Source: Oegoconia quadripuncta | Taxonomy: Eukaryota > Arthropoda > Insecta > Lepidoptera > Autostichidae | Direction: 5' to 3' | Assembly: GCA_949316235.1 (NCBI GenBank) | Contig: OX438741.1 | Location: forward strand, 23,278,324 to 23,342,323 | DNA length: 64,000 nt | Shown here: positions 31,277 to 43,515 of the stretch, piece by piece | How positions within the stretch are numbered: position 1 is the stretch's first letter | How the letters are laid out: the number at the start of each line of letters is the position of its first letter | Translations under genes and position numbers: made by a program | Notes under the pieces: model-generated | What the model was told of the DNA's origin: nothing | What the model saw: the letters and a program-made list of their open reading frames with translations, nothing else | The model's database searches: none

Positions 31277-31552
31277 ACGACCTATTTGGGTGTAGTGGTT
31301 AGAAACTCTGACTGCTATACCAAAAGGTTGCGGGTTCGAATCCCGCTAGGGGCATGCATATGTTTTTGTGATGAATATAGACATGTGTTCCCGAGTTATG
31401 GATGTTTTTCATTTATATATGTATTTATTTACAAAAAAAATGTATTTGTGTAGTATATCAACCATCTGGTATCCACAACACAAGCCTATAGTTGCTTAAT
31501 GTGGAACTAGATGGCTTTGTGTGTATGTCCAAGGATATTTATTTATTTATTA
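31277..31552 (+). mobile_element. SINE family A, full-length plus copy
   Basis: GGTGTAGTGGTTAGAAACTC, box B GGTTGCGGGTTCGAATCCCG (31326-31345), ATGAATATAGACATGTGTTC, GGTATCCACAACACAAGCCT and a TTTATTTATTTATTA tail. Confidence 0.9.
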
Positions 31553-31554
31553 CA

Positions 31555-32210
31555 AACCTATCCAGTTCAAGTCCAAACCGTTAATATTTCTAAGAATTTC
31601 TTAAGCAAAATATTTATAATTCTTCTCCAATCAAACGTTCTACATACCTATTAAAAATACATCAATACCTACTTGCCTTAAATGGTAAGGTGTTCAATAA
31701 AGTCGAAAACGTGATAGCTGGGCCGCTATATGCATCTATGAACCCGATTGTACCTAATATAGATAATTTAAGAATAGTTCCGGGACTTGACTCACCGCGT
31801 TTAGGTAGAAATCATCTTAGAAAAGTTTATCTTTTATAGCTACTGTAGGCACCTACCTAATTAGGCCAGTTAGATAAGCCTATCATAAATCATTTCGCAT
31901 TCGTGACCTACACGTAGAAGTATGTATAACAAAGACCCTATCTAGTGCGTGCGGTCCTACACATTGTCCGTATAGCTATTTATTAGATTGTTGGGTACAG
32001 ATAGAAACTTATTTTATGACATTGACACTATTTATTTCGATCTACTTCAAACTCTATATTCTGACTAAAACTTCGTAGGTAATTGCGTTTCTGTCTTATA
32101 ACTTACTCGGGATACTTAGAAATATAATCTAGCTTTCCCACTTAATATATAGATACTATATGTATAGCGACACGCCCCGGCTTCGTGTACTAATCACGCA
32201 CGCATACAAC
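31555..32210. other. No gene recognised
   Basis: AT-rich ADAMTS intron sequence. Confidence 0.4.
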
Positions 32211-32214
32211 TTAT

Positions 32215-32505
32215 TTCTTTTACATACATACATAACATCACTACCTTTATCCCAAAGTGGGTGGTCAGAGATATCCCAACCATTAGCGTTATTAAAAGTT
32301 TAATGCTTGAAACAACACCCACGGTTACCTTTCCAAAAATATACGAAACTGCATACGTGACGGGGGGCGAGCCCATCGCCGTTGAAACTTACAAGTCTAT
32401 AGATGTATTTTGCTGGAAATTCCCATAGTCGCCTTTTACGGCATTCACAGGGAAGATACGGGTTCTTTCTACTCTTTTTAAGTGTCGAAACCACATAGCG
32501 TTGCG
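32215..32505 (-). mobile_element. LINE 3' tail, family H, minus copy
   Basis: TACATACATACATAACATCA, TTTAATGCTTGAAACAACAC, GGCGAGCCCATCGCCGTTGA, CATAGTCGCCTTTTACGGCA and GGGAAGATACGGGTTCTTTC in the order expected for this tail reversed. Confidence 0.75.
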
Positions 32506-32509
32506 CGTA

Positions 32510-33395
32510 ATTTTAAATCTGTGATATGTTTTAATAATTTAAATACAGCCTAGGTAATGCTGAAAAAAGTAATTTTAATCTACTATGTGCCCAAGGTAAC
32601 TAACATTTTTAATTGGATAAGCATTAATAATATATTGGTTAAAATAGCTTCGCAAATAACTCATTATTTTTAATAATATGTGAAAGATAAAAATCGCTAT
32701 TGTGGATTATCTTTAGGAGTGTAAAATCTCCACGTTGCGCAGTCTCGGGATCGGTGATTGATACAAACAGTATGATAGTCACTCCTTTATTGACTAGACT
32801 AAATATCAAACAGACAATGTACTGTGTCTAACCGTCAAACCAGGCAAACTCAATATGGGATCCGTCAAAATACTCTTTTAATAATTTTAGTAGGTACTTT
32901 AATCAGTTAATATATTAGTCAATTTGTTAACGGGAGATTGACATATTATACCATATCACAGACTTTTCTGTAGGCTGCTGTTTAGCCGGCTTTAGCAATG
33001 TATGCGCCCGAAAATATACTTTTAACAACTTGATAACAAAACATTGACTTTTCTCTAATTTCTCTAAATATAATGTGCCTGTGTCATACATACAAACCTT
33101 CCGGAAGAAATTCTTTTAGTGATAGCGAAAACTATATCAAAAAGTTTAAATCAACTAAGCGAACAAACAGATAGACGAGTATAGCGACATTGTTTTATTC
33201 TATTTAGAGATTAGAGAAAAACCTAGGTATTACAGAAGAGATAAAGATTTTATCGACTGTTTGATGTAAAACATAGTATTGTTTTAAATCGCAACCGAGA
33301 GCAAAAACATTTATAACCACCGACGAAAAACGACGGGTGTTGTTTGTCGGCATGTGTGTGTCCGTTCCGATTTTAGTGCGATTTTTTTATATTTA
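32510..33395. other. No gene recognised
   Basis: AT-rich ADAMTS intron sequence. Confidence 0.4.
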
Positions 33396-33705
33396 AGATT
33401 CATCATCATATTAGACACAGGACGTCCACTGCTGAACATAGGCGATTTCCCATGACCGTTATCAGGTCGTCTGTCCACCTTGTGAGTGGACGTCCTACGC
33501 TGCACTTGCCGGTGCGTGGTCTCCACTCGAGAACTTTAATGCCCCACCAGCCATTAGTTCTTCGAGCTAATCCGCTGGGCTAAAATCAGTGATCTTCGTT
33601 CGCCTACGCATTTCTTCATTCCTGATTCGATCATCTAGTGAACGCCGAGCATCACCCTCTCCATAGCTCGTGACCTTGAGCTTTCTTATTAGGCCCATAG
33701 TAAGA
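33396..33705 (-). mobile_element. Family T LINE, longest 3' copy
   Basis: CATCATCATATTAGACACAG, GACGTCCACTGCTGAACATA, CTTGTGAGTGGACGTCCTAC, GAGAACTTTAATGCCCCACC, ATTCCTGATTCGATCATCTA and CTTATTAGGCCCATAGTAAG. The last parts are reverse of the LINE's RT C-terminal coding and lead into the tail. Confidence 0.75.
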
Positions 33706-33709
33706 CACC

Positions 33710-34540
33710 ACGTTTCATATTTAAGATTCAATTAGGAGAAAGGTTCTTAGCCACGTTGGCTGAAAGTCAGTTTAGCTATGTCGATGATATCTAATTTTAA
33801 ACACAGTTGCTTTGTATTACGATTATAATATTATAAGTTTAGGTTCTCGGGGATTTATAAATTTTCAGTTTATGCTATACATATATAATATTGCCATCAA
33901 AAATCAAAACGTAGACACAACAATGAGTCGTCACTTTCCGGTATTGCTCATCTCAAGGAAATCATGCGGAACAATCAACGCAAGTACTCACAAGTAATTT
34001 CCTGCGAATGACCTTGTAAACACGCTAAAAATAATGATCATAAAGAAGGAGTAACCATTAATCCAAGTTATATGGCCCTCGGAAACCCTCGTTTAGCCGA
34101 GTGACAGATGGCCGTAACGGAAATACATCTCAACGGCATCAAAAGGTCAGCAGTGAAAACACATGTTAAATTTAGCTTAGAATACGCACCGCGGTATGCA
34201 ATGGACTGTGTATAATTTGGTTACAGGGTGCATAGCCTCGTGAAATATTTATTTATAGTAATAGGACCCATTGACTGTACTTCCCTTTCACTTGTTAGGT
34301 ACAACAAAGAGGAATGAGTTCCAATTCAATCTCATGCAAGGTTTAAACGCAGCATTTGGAATGTTATTGATAACTTTCGTTAGTATACCTACAATCAATA
34401 GTAATACACTTGAGTGAGCCTCAAGTTAGGGCACTACTGCATGTTGAATCTTCTATTCCCTGCATGTGTATAGATATGCTGCATAGAGATTGGAGATGAT
34501 GATTATCAAAAACTCAACACTTGACAGCCAATTGTCCAAA
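33710..34540. other. No gene recognised
   Basis: AT-rich ADAMTS intron sequence. Confidence 0.4.
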
Positions 34541-34542
34541 TG

Positions 34543-34788
34543 TATATACATACATACATACATACATACATATTTCGGACACTTACACCAATAATCTAGT
34601 CCCAAACTAAACAAAGCTTGTACTATGGATACTAGATAACGGATAACATACATAAATATTTATATAAACATGACTAAGGAATGAATGTTCATATTCATCA
34701 CACAAATGTTTACCCGTCGCGGGATTCGAACCCACAACCGTTGGTTTCGCTGACAGGGTCACTATCCACTACTACTACACCAATATTA
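34543..34788 (-). mobile_element. SINE family B with expanded TACA tail
   Basis: Starts in a (TACA)n run (34543-34572), then TCGGACACTTACACCAATAA, AACAAAGCTTGTACTATGGA, box B region CGCGGGATTCGAACCCACAA (34718-34737) and the head reversed at the right end. Confidence 0.85.
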
Positions 34789-34837
34789 AATGGATCTCAT
34801 CGCCCACTCGAAATTTTCAACATATTTTGGAATACTA

Positions 34838-34910
34838 GAAAACTTATCTGAAACAGCTGGAACACAATAATGCTGTCAATATTATTGCATGGTGGCAGAC
34901 CTAGTCCTAC
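34838..34910 (+). mobile_element. Family C repeat fragment
   Basis: CTTATCTGAAACAGCTGGAA, CACAATAATGCTGTCAATAT, ATGGTGGCAGACCTAG. Confidence 0.5.
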
Positions 34911-35114
34911 CTTCAACCAAATATCACATTCACAGATTACCAATTGGAGATTATTAGAGATATACTCGGGGCCCCGCGCTCTGAGTACTTTGCAAAAACT
35001 GTTATATAATAAAACATGATTTAGATATTCCTCTTTCACATACGGGTATTATAAAACTTTTAATTATTAGTGATACTGATATTTGCAGACTACATAATAT
35101 AAATTATGTGTGCA

Positions 35115-35132
35115 TTAGGTTAGGTTAGGTTG
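35115..35132 (+). repeat. Short interstitial TTAGG run (3 units)
   Basis: ATTAGGTTAGGTTAGGTTG. TTAGG is the insect telomere unit, but three units can arise by chance. Confidence 0.6.
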
Positions 35133-35284
35133 AATGACATAATGATAAAACCTCATAACTCGAGTAATAATAGGAATCGAATTGCATTAGAAGGCATAAT
35201 AATTACCGTTTAGGGAGTATGTATATACACGTCATAGTCAGGTAAATATTGAGCAAATAATAATAAAGGTCGACTGGTGCTATA

Positions 35285-36040
35285 TCGCGGTGCTAAGATA
35301 GTATGACGCCATCAATACTCGTATGACCGTCTCAAAATCAAAATACAAAGTCTATCCAATTGCGATGACAGGAGACAAGTTGAGTCATATCCTCGAAGCT
35401 GTTTATCAGGGCATTGGAACCTATTTTGAAGACCCTAGCATAGGGAAGAAGCTGCTTGTACAAACAGTGAGCACGTCTCACTTGTGCGATTTGCAGATGA
35501 CAGTTGCTTCAGGATTTTAAGCAAAAATTATTTTTTTCTTCCAGACGGTTGGCCTTAAGTTGCATGTAGAAAACACGTCAAGTTCAACTTTCACGGTGTT
35601 CTAAGATCAGTATATGTCGATAATGCGTGTGCGAAATATGCGAAGTGGAAAGAAGAAATCAACAATCAGGATTGGGCGGAGGAAGTTCAGTAAACTGCGT
35701 CATTTCTTCAATTCTTGAATACAAAATTTTCAGCTTATCAATGATAAATGGTGCAAATACGAGTACTGTAACTGATTTTCAATAAGGTGGACATTATTCA
35801 GTATCGCTCAAAAAGCTATGTAAAGGGTTATGCTGTAAGCTTAATGCTTAAGAACCGAAGTGAGGAAAGCCATCTAAGAACCAAGGTTATCGGCCTTATC
35901 CGCAGAATTTAGAGTGTAAACTGGGTATATCTGTCGCAGAACCGATGGCGGTTAGGGTAGACGAGGTTTGTTCGGGTGTGGTAGCGCGGTGAAAGGCCTA
36001 TGTTCATTAGTCATGAAAGCAGGATGACGATGATGAAGTT
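35285..36040 (+). mobile_element. RTE-like LINE (family T), decayed RT to 3' end
   Basis: Plus frames: SHILEAVYQGIG at about 35385; then, after a frameshift, EHVSLVRFADDSC at about 35468-35508, which holds the RT F-x-D-D active site; then TVGLKLHVEN. Further on a diverged NRRMAVRV-like C-terminus leads into AAGGCCTATGTTCATTAGTC and a GATGACGATGATGA tail. It links the FADD-type RT to the family T tail. Confidence 0.75.
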
Positions 36041-36159
36041 TAGCGCAAAATATGTCACAGGTTTTCTATTTGCGACTCTACATAAGCGTTAGCAATACAT
36101 AGACGGAGTAAAAGAAAATTATATTAGGTGGTGAATGTAAATTCACCACAGTCTGGGCA

Positions 36160-36540
36160 TAATCATCATCATCATATCAGACGTTCCCATAGATTTCCAG
36201 AGCCAACGATTGGACCCGCCTGCATCCAGCGATTTCCGGCGATCTTCATCAGGTCTTGTCGGTGGACGTTCTACGCTGAGCTTAATGTCGGTGCGTGATC
36301 TATATTCCCGAACCTCAATAACAAAACGACCATCAGTTGTTCGAGTTAAGTGACCTGCCTACTGCCACTTCAACTTAACCATCTCTGGGCACAATACGAC
36401 TTGATAATATTGATATAATCTACCTAGAGCAACTTCTGCACCATTTGTTGGGAACTGATTATCGACTGTACCTCTCGTTAGTAACATTACCAATCGGCGA
36501 GGTTCATTGTGTGCTATGGTTATGCCTCGCCAGAACCTCA
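36160..36540 (-). mobile_element. Family T LINE, minus copy
   Basis: CATCATCATATCAGACGTTC, TGCATCCAGCGATTTCCGGC, TTGTCGGTGGACGTTCTACG, GACCTGCCTACTGCCACTTC and, at the far end, GGCGAGGTTCATTGTGTGCT. Confidence 0.7.
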
Positions 36541-36919
36541 TTTGGGAAATCCATAATTAAGTTAGATAGGCTTATCTAGTGACGGATTTAAGTGAAAAAA
36601 TGGTCTGCCATAACCATACAATAACATGTGCACTCTAATGCTATGAGCACATTAAGATTAATTGTGGCCTGATGTTATAACTCCTCGTGTTATACTTCCA
36701 GTATTACATTTATTTATCGTCTTAATCTAAACTTGACCTGTTACTCAAATAAGCATTTGTAACCTTGCATGTCGACATCAACAGAACGGAATCAATCGTT
36801 ACAGAAATAGCCGAGAGCGGATGAGTTGCTGTAAGTAGATACCAATAGTTGAAACGCACTTGCTGCTCCGGTGGAAATATACATACAAGTATGAAACGTT
36901 TCAAAGATCGCGTTCTGTG

Positions 36920-36982
36920 GCACGCCCTTTGAGGGCCTTTCCAGTAGTGGAGTTAGAAAAGCACATTATGATGATGATAAAT
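36920..36982 (+). mobile_element. Family T LINE tail fragment
   Basis: GCACGCCCTTTGAGGGCCTT, TCCAGTAGTGGAGTTAGAAA, ATTATGATGATGATAA. Confidence 0.5.
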
Positions 36983-36984
36983 GT

Positions 36985-37540
36985 AAATAAAATAGAATAA
37001 TTTCTTAAGTTCTCCACAACAAAATGTGTCAGGGGAGTGTACAATATTGCACTTTTACAAATTGAGGAGACTTATGTGTAGTGGTTGAGAGAGAGAGAGG
37101 AAGATTATTAGCATTATATTAGCATGCGTGTATGCATGTATGTGTGATTGCGTGTGCGTACGAGTACGTACGAATTTTCTGCAAATCCTACTAAATAACA
37201 CTGACAATTAAATTACAACACATTAAAAGATTAACTTGTAAAACTAACAAGTTGATAAATATATTGCCAATTACCAATTTTCTTTGTGGAAAAAACGAAT
37301 ATTTTGTTAGATAAGGCGCTATATGTCGACGAAGTCGTAAGAAGATAGTTAATTTAGGACATTTTAAATTAAGCTTATTTTAATACAAAATGTCACAGTA
37401 TTCAAGATACTTATTCACCTTTTTTCTATAAATAAAATATAATATAAAGGTATAAACAGACCGGGTAAACACTGCAGGTGTACAGAAGATAATTACATTA
37501 ACATTTTACTTTACTATACACGTCACGTCAACAAAAATGA
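36985..37540. other. AT-rich with a GA microsatellite
   Basis: GAGAGAGAGAGAGG at 37087-37100 and a TATGCATGTATG purine-pyrimidine alternating stretch at 37125-37150; no exon. Confidence 0.5.
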
Positions 37541-37547
37541 ACTAGAA

Positions 37548-37844
37548 ATGGACCAAACAATCCCAACTAGAAGCATAAACTTAAGTAGTGCTCCTGGTTG
37601 GAATTCACAACCTATCGGAAATCCCATTTACTTAAAGCGTTTGAACCAGACGCTCCTAGACCAATATCAAAGTTTGTTTCCAATTACGATCCTAAGGAAA
37701 GCAGCTAACGAGCATTGTATTGTGTTAGCACATTTATTCTTAATGACTGCATTATCGTACCTTCTAGAAGTTTGGTTCGAGAGAATACGTGTTTTGGTGG
37801 GAAATACATGTAGATATAAACAAGGAGCTCAGGTCAACCAATGA
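37548..37844 (+). CDS. Unassigned 98-codon ORF
   Basis: Opens with ATG in an A-rich context (AAAAATGAACTAG just upstream holds a stop in another frame) and reads MDQTIPTRSINLSSAPGWNS, then a hydrophobic stretch (HLFLMTALSYLLEVWF) around residues 60-80 and a stop at 37842-37844. No family recognised, no splice evidence, and it is on the strand opposite to the gene whose intron contains it. Could be chance. Confidence 0.2.
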   Translation: MDQTIPTRSINLSSAPGWNSQPIGNPIYLKRLNQTLLDQYQSLFPITILRKAANEHCIVLAHLFLMTALSYLLEVWFERIRVLVGNTCRYKQGAQVNQ

Positions 37845-37849
37845 TAAAC

Positions 37850-38130
37850 TGAACAATTTTTAGAAAATTCCCGAGGAACTATCATCTGAATAAACAAGCC
37901 AATTATGTAAAAAGATAAATATCTCCGAAATTTCCATGAAACAGGCTCAGAATCAATTCGCAAACACCAGCTTTGAAAGATCAAATACTTTTTTCAAATT
38001 TTTGGCGATATAATGCCACAGATAGACAAGTACTTGAAAACTTACACAAGCCCTTTTGCGTCGTGGGCTATAAATAAAAGATTGATTTCAAACAAGAAAT
38101 TTATCTACACACAAAATTTGCTGAGTTATA
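37850..38130. other. No gene recognised
   Basis: AT-rich ADAMTS intron sequence. Confidence 0.4.
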
Positions 38131-38134
38131 GAAA

Positions 38135-38410
38135 ATAATAAATAAATAAATATCCTTAGACATACACACAGCGCCATCTAGTTCCACAGTAAGCAACTAT
38201 AGGCTTTTGTTGTGGATACCAGATCGTTGATATACTACATAAATACATTTTTTTTTGTAAATAAATACTTATTATAAATGAAAACAACCAATAACTCGGG
38301 TACACATGTCCGTATTCATCACACAAACATATGCCCTTAGCGGGATTCGAACCCGCAACCTTTTGGTATAGTGGTCAGAGTTGCTAACCACTACACCAAA
38401 CAGGTCGTCA
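38135..38410 (-). mobile_element. SINE family A, full-length minus copy
   Basis: AATAAATAAATAAATATCCT, CAGCGCCATCTAGTTCCACA, TAACTCGGGTACACATGTCC, box B reversed CGGGATTCGAACCCGCAACC (38341-38360), head GGTCAGAGTTGCTAACCACT. Confidence 0.9.
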
Positions 38411-38414
38411 AATA

Positions 38415-39005
38415 CTCAGGATTATTTGATTTCGAAATTAGTCTTTAATCTCTTGAGATCCATGTCACCGTCACCTCCTTTTCGTGTCTTGTTTCTACAA
38501 TAAACATAATGAAACGGTCACAGTCAGATGCGTTTACATATTTTCTTTTCTCTCCTTTTCCTTATCACGAGAAGACGACGTCAAATAAACGGCATAAACA
38601 TGTCGTTTATTCGAAAAGAAAATACATTTACGAAGTGAACGTAGAAACGTATATTTTTGTGGTTCACAACGCTCTTGAAATTTACCTTGAATAAGCATTT
38701 TTTCTCCCTTACTTTTTTTACTGTTATTTTAAATAAACGTCATGGTGACGAATTGGTAACAAAAATTTAAAAGTTGTATACTTTACAAATTATACTCACG
38801 AGTTCCATTAAGTGATCTAACCTCTATTCACATGTCATTTGTGACAATATTTACTTTATTACCTAGAACCTACTTGATAAAAAAAATGACTAACATAAAA
38901 AAACGGTGCCTGAAGCCTGCTGATTTTCCATTACATAATCGAATTATATTCGGAGAAAGTTCTCACTGATAAATGTAACACTTTATGCGTAGGTGTAGTT
39001 AAAAC
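38415..39005. other. No gene recognised
   Basis: A 61-codon plus frame at 38509-38694 has no recognisable features. Confidence 0.35.
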
Positions 39006-39007
39006 TC

Positions 39008-39115
39008 AGACTGACTGGCTAGCTACCACCATCTTATCTAAATCTGCCGCCAAACAGCAATGTTAAATAGCATTGTTGTGTTCCGGTTGTCAGAGATAAG
39101 ATAGCCAGATAGAGA
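39008..39115 (-). mobile_element. Family C repeat, minus fragment
   Basis: ACCACCATCTTATCTAAATC, TGCCGCCAAACAGCAATGTT, TTGTGTTCCGGTTGTCAGAG. Confidence 0.7.
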
Positions 39116-39375
39116 GACACATGTCTACTTGCTTTCGCACATTATTTATGTATCCTTAGATTTTTAAGTTACCTACATTTTTTTATAATTAATGACTCGC
39201 CTGGTCAGCGACCTCATTCGCACTACACATAAACCTTTATAGGTTTTCGTAGGCGTCTCGTAGTGAAGATTTTCAAATAATATTCTCATGGATAAATAAA
39301 CTAAAAAAAAAACTTCTTATATTTATATTCATTGAGCATAACAATTAACTTTAATACTATGTTAAGAACGATGTA

Positions 39376-39612
39376 CTATATTGAAATAGTAGTTGGTAAC
39401 ACGACTTTGAAATTTCCGTCTAGAGTAATATCAAATATTTGACAACGATTGAAAGGTTGCTCTTTTTCTTTTCTTGGTACTACTCTATTGGTGAAACTTA
39501 AATCAGCAATACTGCGGAGTCCCCACCCATTAATCATAATATTTATCGTAAGTTTAGAAGAATTCGGATTTAGAGGGTAATGGATTATTAATTGTCCAAT
39601 GAACATAGTCAA
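39376..39612 (-). CDS. Unassigned minus frame with protein-like composition
   Basis: Reads IHYPLNPNSSKLTINIMING, then IADLSFTNRVVPRKEKEQPF, then NRCQIFDITLDGNFKVVLPT, with stop at 39376. Composition is even and could be the 3' exon of a small secreted protein or a mobile-element remnant. A second minus frame lies upstream (39713-39967). I see no convincing acceptor and no family. Confidence 0.25.
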   Translation of the reverse strand: MTMFIGQLIIHYPLNPNSSKLTINIMINGWGLRSIADLSFTNRVVPRKEKEQPFNRCQIFDITLDGNFKVVLPTTISI

Positions 39613-39619
39613 TATTGAC

Positions 39620-40380
39620 TAAGCTCACAAAATTATGGAGAACAAAAATCTGATTCTCGCGTAACCTTATGTACTCTGTTATGAATAAATCCTTTTTAAG
39701 TTTACCTTTATATTATAAAACTAAATTTAGTCTCTTTCCGTAGTTACTTTCAACTGTAAGGTAGCTCAACAAACGATATCTTACTTCTTCCTTATCTGTT
39801 CTCTTTGCAAAAAGCATCAAGCAGCTGGTGCCTGCTAGCGTATTCCATAAGAAAAGTCGCAATTTAATAAAAATAAACAAATTTATTCGCTCACAATTCC
39901 TATCCCACGAGAGGAACATAACCGCCATCTCAATACCTCGGGAGAGCGAATACTGTCGGAATCCCACAATTCTGCCGTTAATGGATTGGAATTTATTATT
40001 AATACATACCTATACTATACCTAGTTCACCTTTATATGTATAACACAACTAGTTCTCTAGATAGGCAGTTGGTGGCGAGCTAAAATGGGATTATTTTTAT
40101 CAGATTGTCGATGTAGGTGACCACTCAAACAAAGTCATGGACGGTCATTCTGTTAAACATTTGGGTGCCTACGTACAGTTGGCTCCAATTAATCATGCAT
40201 GTTAGCTTTATCTACTATCCGCAATTGTCTAAAACGATAGTTTACACAGACATACCAACGTGATTCTAGAATACATCAAGTGGGATTCAACTATTTTCTA
40301 TAATGACAAAAAATTGTGCTTATAAATAATGCCAAATAGTACCAAAGGTAAAAATGTATGCCACTGTAGTTTAAGAGATC
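39620..40380. other. No gene recognised
   Basis: AT-rich ADAMTS intron sequence apart from the unassigned frame at 39713-39967. Confidence 0.35.
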
Positions 40381-40382
40381 TA

Positions 40383-40595
40383 ACTAATATTATATAAATG
40401 CGAAAGTTGGAATGTTTGTTGTTTGTTGCTCAATCACGGCGAAACGAATGAACGAATTTGGATGAAATTTGATATATAGGTAGAAAATACATAGGATATT
40501 TTTTATCCCGATAAACTGAGTAGTTCCCGCGGGATAAATAAATTTCCGCGATACAGTTATTCCACACAGGCGAAGCCACGGGCGGAAAGCTAGTC
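40383..40595 (+). mobile_element. Family R repeat, long form
   Basis: AACTAATATTATATAAATGC, GGCGAAACGAATGAACGAAT, GAGTAGTTCCCGCGGGATAA, GGCGAAGCCACGGGCGGAAA then GCTAGT. Confidence 0.8.
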
Positions 40596-40700
40596 CTTAA
40601 TATATTAAAAGAGCATTATGCCGTCGCCATTTAAGCACAATTTTTTGACATTATTAAAATAGCTGAATTAAAGAGGAGGATCACTTTAGGGAACTGCATT

Positions 40701-40980
40701 TAGGGCTGCCTTTTAAGTTGTGTCGTTTGCAAACCTGCCGCGATTATTAAAAAAAAAACATATGGCTTTATCATCTTTTTGAATTTAGAATTCGAAAACA
40801 AAATAATGGTTTTTGATTAGTCGAATGGTTTTACTGTAGCGACTGTTCAGGTTCAGGTGACAAGTCGGTTGTAAAAATGTATTAAATATCGCGGAGAATT
40901 CTTTGAAAAACAATAAATGGTAATAATCTATTAGATTGTCTATACTTATTTCAAACGACACAACTTAAAAGGCAGCCCTA
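40701..40980. mobile_element. MITE with perfect 28-bp inverted ends
   Basis: 40701-40728 (TAGGGCTGCCTTTTAAGTTG, TGTCGTTT) and 40953-40980 are exact reverse complements. TA at both outer edges may be the target duplication (Tc1/mariner-like). At 280 bp it has no coding capacity. Perfect ends suggest a recent insertion. Confidence 0.85.
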
Positions 40981-40984
40981 TAGC

Positions 40985-42185
40985 ATGCATAAGCGTCACT
41001 ATAACAATAATAATGAAATTCAAAAGAACTATGACACCGATAGCCCTTAGGTCACGTGGTTCGATCGGCTTGTCCTACCTACTCTTTATTCTTTCATTGG
41101 TCGCTTTAACGGCATATTGTTTGAGTAATACATTTTGTATATGTCTATACATACTTACTCGATTTTATTAAAAAATGTTTTTTTTTAAACGTATGCAGCT
41201 GGCAGTCATGATGTTCTACAACGTTTCGACGTAGATACTAAGTCGAAAGGAAGTTATTAGGTGTCGAATACGTTTTCACATGCAAAATACAATACAAACA
41301 CACTATATTGCACAAGACAAAAGGAAATACAGTTACAGAAAGTGGTAAGAGTAGAACGTACAATTTGGCGACCTATTTATTTTATATTTTTATAATTATA
41401 GAGAATATTTTTATTAATCGAATAAAAATTGTACATAATGGTAATTTTTGAATGGAAAGTTTTCAAAATCAACATTTTGAACCACGGCAATATGTTTTTT
41501 TCTCCTTCGGTCGGCAAAGTTGTATAGAAATCCTTATCTGTCGTGTTTAGAGACCGAATAATAATTACTATGAAAACTCATCTCTGCCGTGTAATTTAAA
41601 AATGGAACTATTCTTTTTACACCGAAATATGGCAACCATGGAGGTAACTTATCGGAGGTTTTATTTGTATTTCGAATTGGCCTACGAATAGAAGCCGGTT
41701 TGATAAAAAAACATGGCGCATGAAAAACTTCGTTCAATGCGTGAAAAATTATTGTCTGTAGTCATTGATTATTTTGTTTCGAATTTAATAATTGTGTTGA
41801 TAATTTGACAAGCCGAGTTCAAGTGAAGAAAGTGAATGTGATGAACATATTTGGACGGTACATTCAAGAAACTGTAATTTCAAATAACATGTTCTACATA
41901 GGTTCTACTTATTAGTTTGAATATCCGCGCATTATTTCAAAATGAGAAGCTCCTTTTAAAGCAAAGACTTATCTTGGGACAGGAGAGACTGCATAAACTT
42001 TGAACCCTCTTCAAAGCGAACTTCCGTAAAGTCATCCGAGAGATATAGGTACTTTTATTAAACCTATTTACATGAAGTATGCTGTAGTTTTAACTAAAGT
42101 TGCATATTTCTAGTTATATCTTCCTGAACTTTATAGTATTTACATTGGCCGCGCGAATAAGTATTTTTATTTAATTTGAACTGTG
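40985..42185. other. No gene recognised
   Basis: AT-rich ADAMTS intron sequence; the 67-codon minus frame at 41534-41737 has no features. Confidence 0.4.
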
Positions 42186-42189
42186 TGTG

Positions 42190-42425
42190 ACGGTTCGGCA
42201 CGTAAAAGAAAAGACCTTGGGAGTCGTAAAAGGCGACTAAGGGACCTTTCCACCAAAAACACAATTAGATTTGTACGTTTTAACGGCGATGGGCTCACCT
42301 GTCATATGTCAATTATGAGCATTTCTGTATATTTCAAAAGGTGAACCGCGGATATTGCTTCAAGCATTAAACGTTTTAATTGACCACCCCATTTGGAATG
42401 ACGTTCGTGAAGTCACGTACCTATG
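42190..42425 (+). mobile_element. LINE 3' tail, family H
   Basis: AGACCTTGGGAGTCGTAAAA, GGCGACTAAGGGACCTTTCC, CGGCGATGGGCTCACCTGTC, CTTCAAGCATTAAACGTTTT and GACCACCCCATTTGGAATGA. Confidence 0.75.
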
Positions 42426-42779
42426 TATTTTGACTCTCAAATATGAGAAAATTACAGTAGAATGTTTTAGAGAGTTATAAATAGAAAATGTACTACACTA
42501 AGATCCTTGTATTAACAAAAAAAGTGTATTCGATGTTGAGGGACGATTACAAAGAGAAAATTGTTTGATTTAATAAAGAAAGTGATAAGGATCAAGGAGA
42601 TTCATATGATTAGCAAATTGATATTAACGTGGAAATACAAGAATATACTAATAAATATGAAAAATTAGAAGAAAGTTTTATTATTGAATAAAGAACATTG
42701 TGCCTCCCTGAGGTCGGTCGGGAGACCGCTACATAGTATTTAGGTACAGTCGGATACATTTTTCGATAGTAATTTAATT

Positions 42780-42895
42780 ATCATCATATCAGCCACATGC
42801 CATCCACTGCTAAACATATTACAGAGTGACCGGTTAAAAGCGGCCTGTATTGAGGGCGGACGACCACGCTGGGCTGGTCAATGCATTGTGTCAGT
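42780..42895 (-). mobile_element. Family T LINE tail, diverged
   Basis: TCATCATATCAGCCACATGC, CATCCACTGCTAAACATATT, GTGACCGGTTAAAAGCGGCC. Confidence 0.6.
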
Positions 42896-42899
42896 AATT

Positions 42900-43420
42900 C
42901 AATAGTTGTACATAAAACCTACAAGGGTACAGTCGCTTCCATTATAAATCATACAGAGCTACATTAAATACTTCATGGTAGCATGCAGGCTATTTAAACT
43001 GTTTGATCTGTATTCCTCTAAAATAACAGTCTAGATAAGAGGGTCACTTAGAGTAATATTGCGGTAGGTTATATATTGGGTCTTTACCTGTGAAATTGGA
43101 GATTTTTTTCTTCGTTAATCATATGTACCAATTCCTGCGATTTTCAAAGCTATATCCAAATTTGTTTTTTATTTGGATAATGGAATATTATTTCAAGGTT
43201 TCACATGAAATATTTTTTAATTTCTGGGCAAATTTCATAATAAAAAATATTTGAACAGAGCTCTTTTCATGTACTTCCCATAATCATTTCTTAGATTCGC
43301 TGAAACTTTTATAAAGCGGTTACTTTTAAAATTTAACGCTGCCTATACTTAACTTAATGTTATCCGATAATACACACAAAGTTTAGCTAAATTTGGATTT
43401 GACGTTCCCAAAAAAAAATA
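42900..43420. other. No gene recognised
   Basis: AT-rich ADAMTS intron sequence. Confidence 0.4.
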
Positions 43421-43421
43421 A

Positions 43422-43500
43422 AAAATGTTTGTATGTAGAAAACAGTCTTAATGAAATTCTTCATACAAAACACCTATTTCATAGGTAAGGACCTAATATT
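43422..43500. repeat. Repeat next to exon 4 donor, relative at 12735-12800
   Basis: CAGTCTTAATGAAATTCTTC, ATACAAAACACCTATTTCAT and AGGTAAGGACCTAATATTAC match, reversed, TATTAGGTCCTCACTATGAA and GTATGAAGAATTTCATTAAG at 12745-12800. It ends about 10-15 bp from the exon 4 splice donor. Confidence 0.6.
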
Positions 43501-43515
43501 ACAGCTAATACTCAC

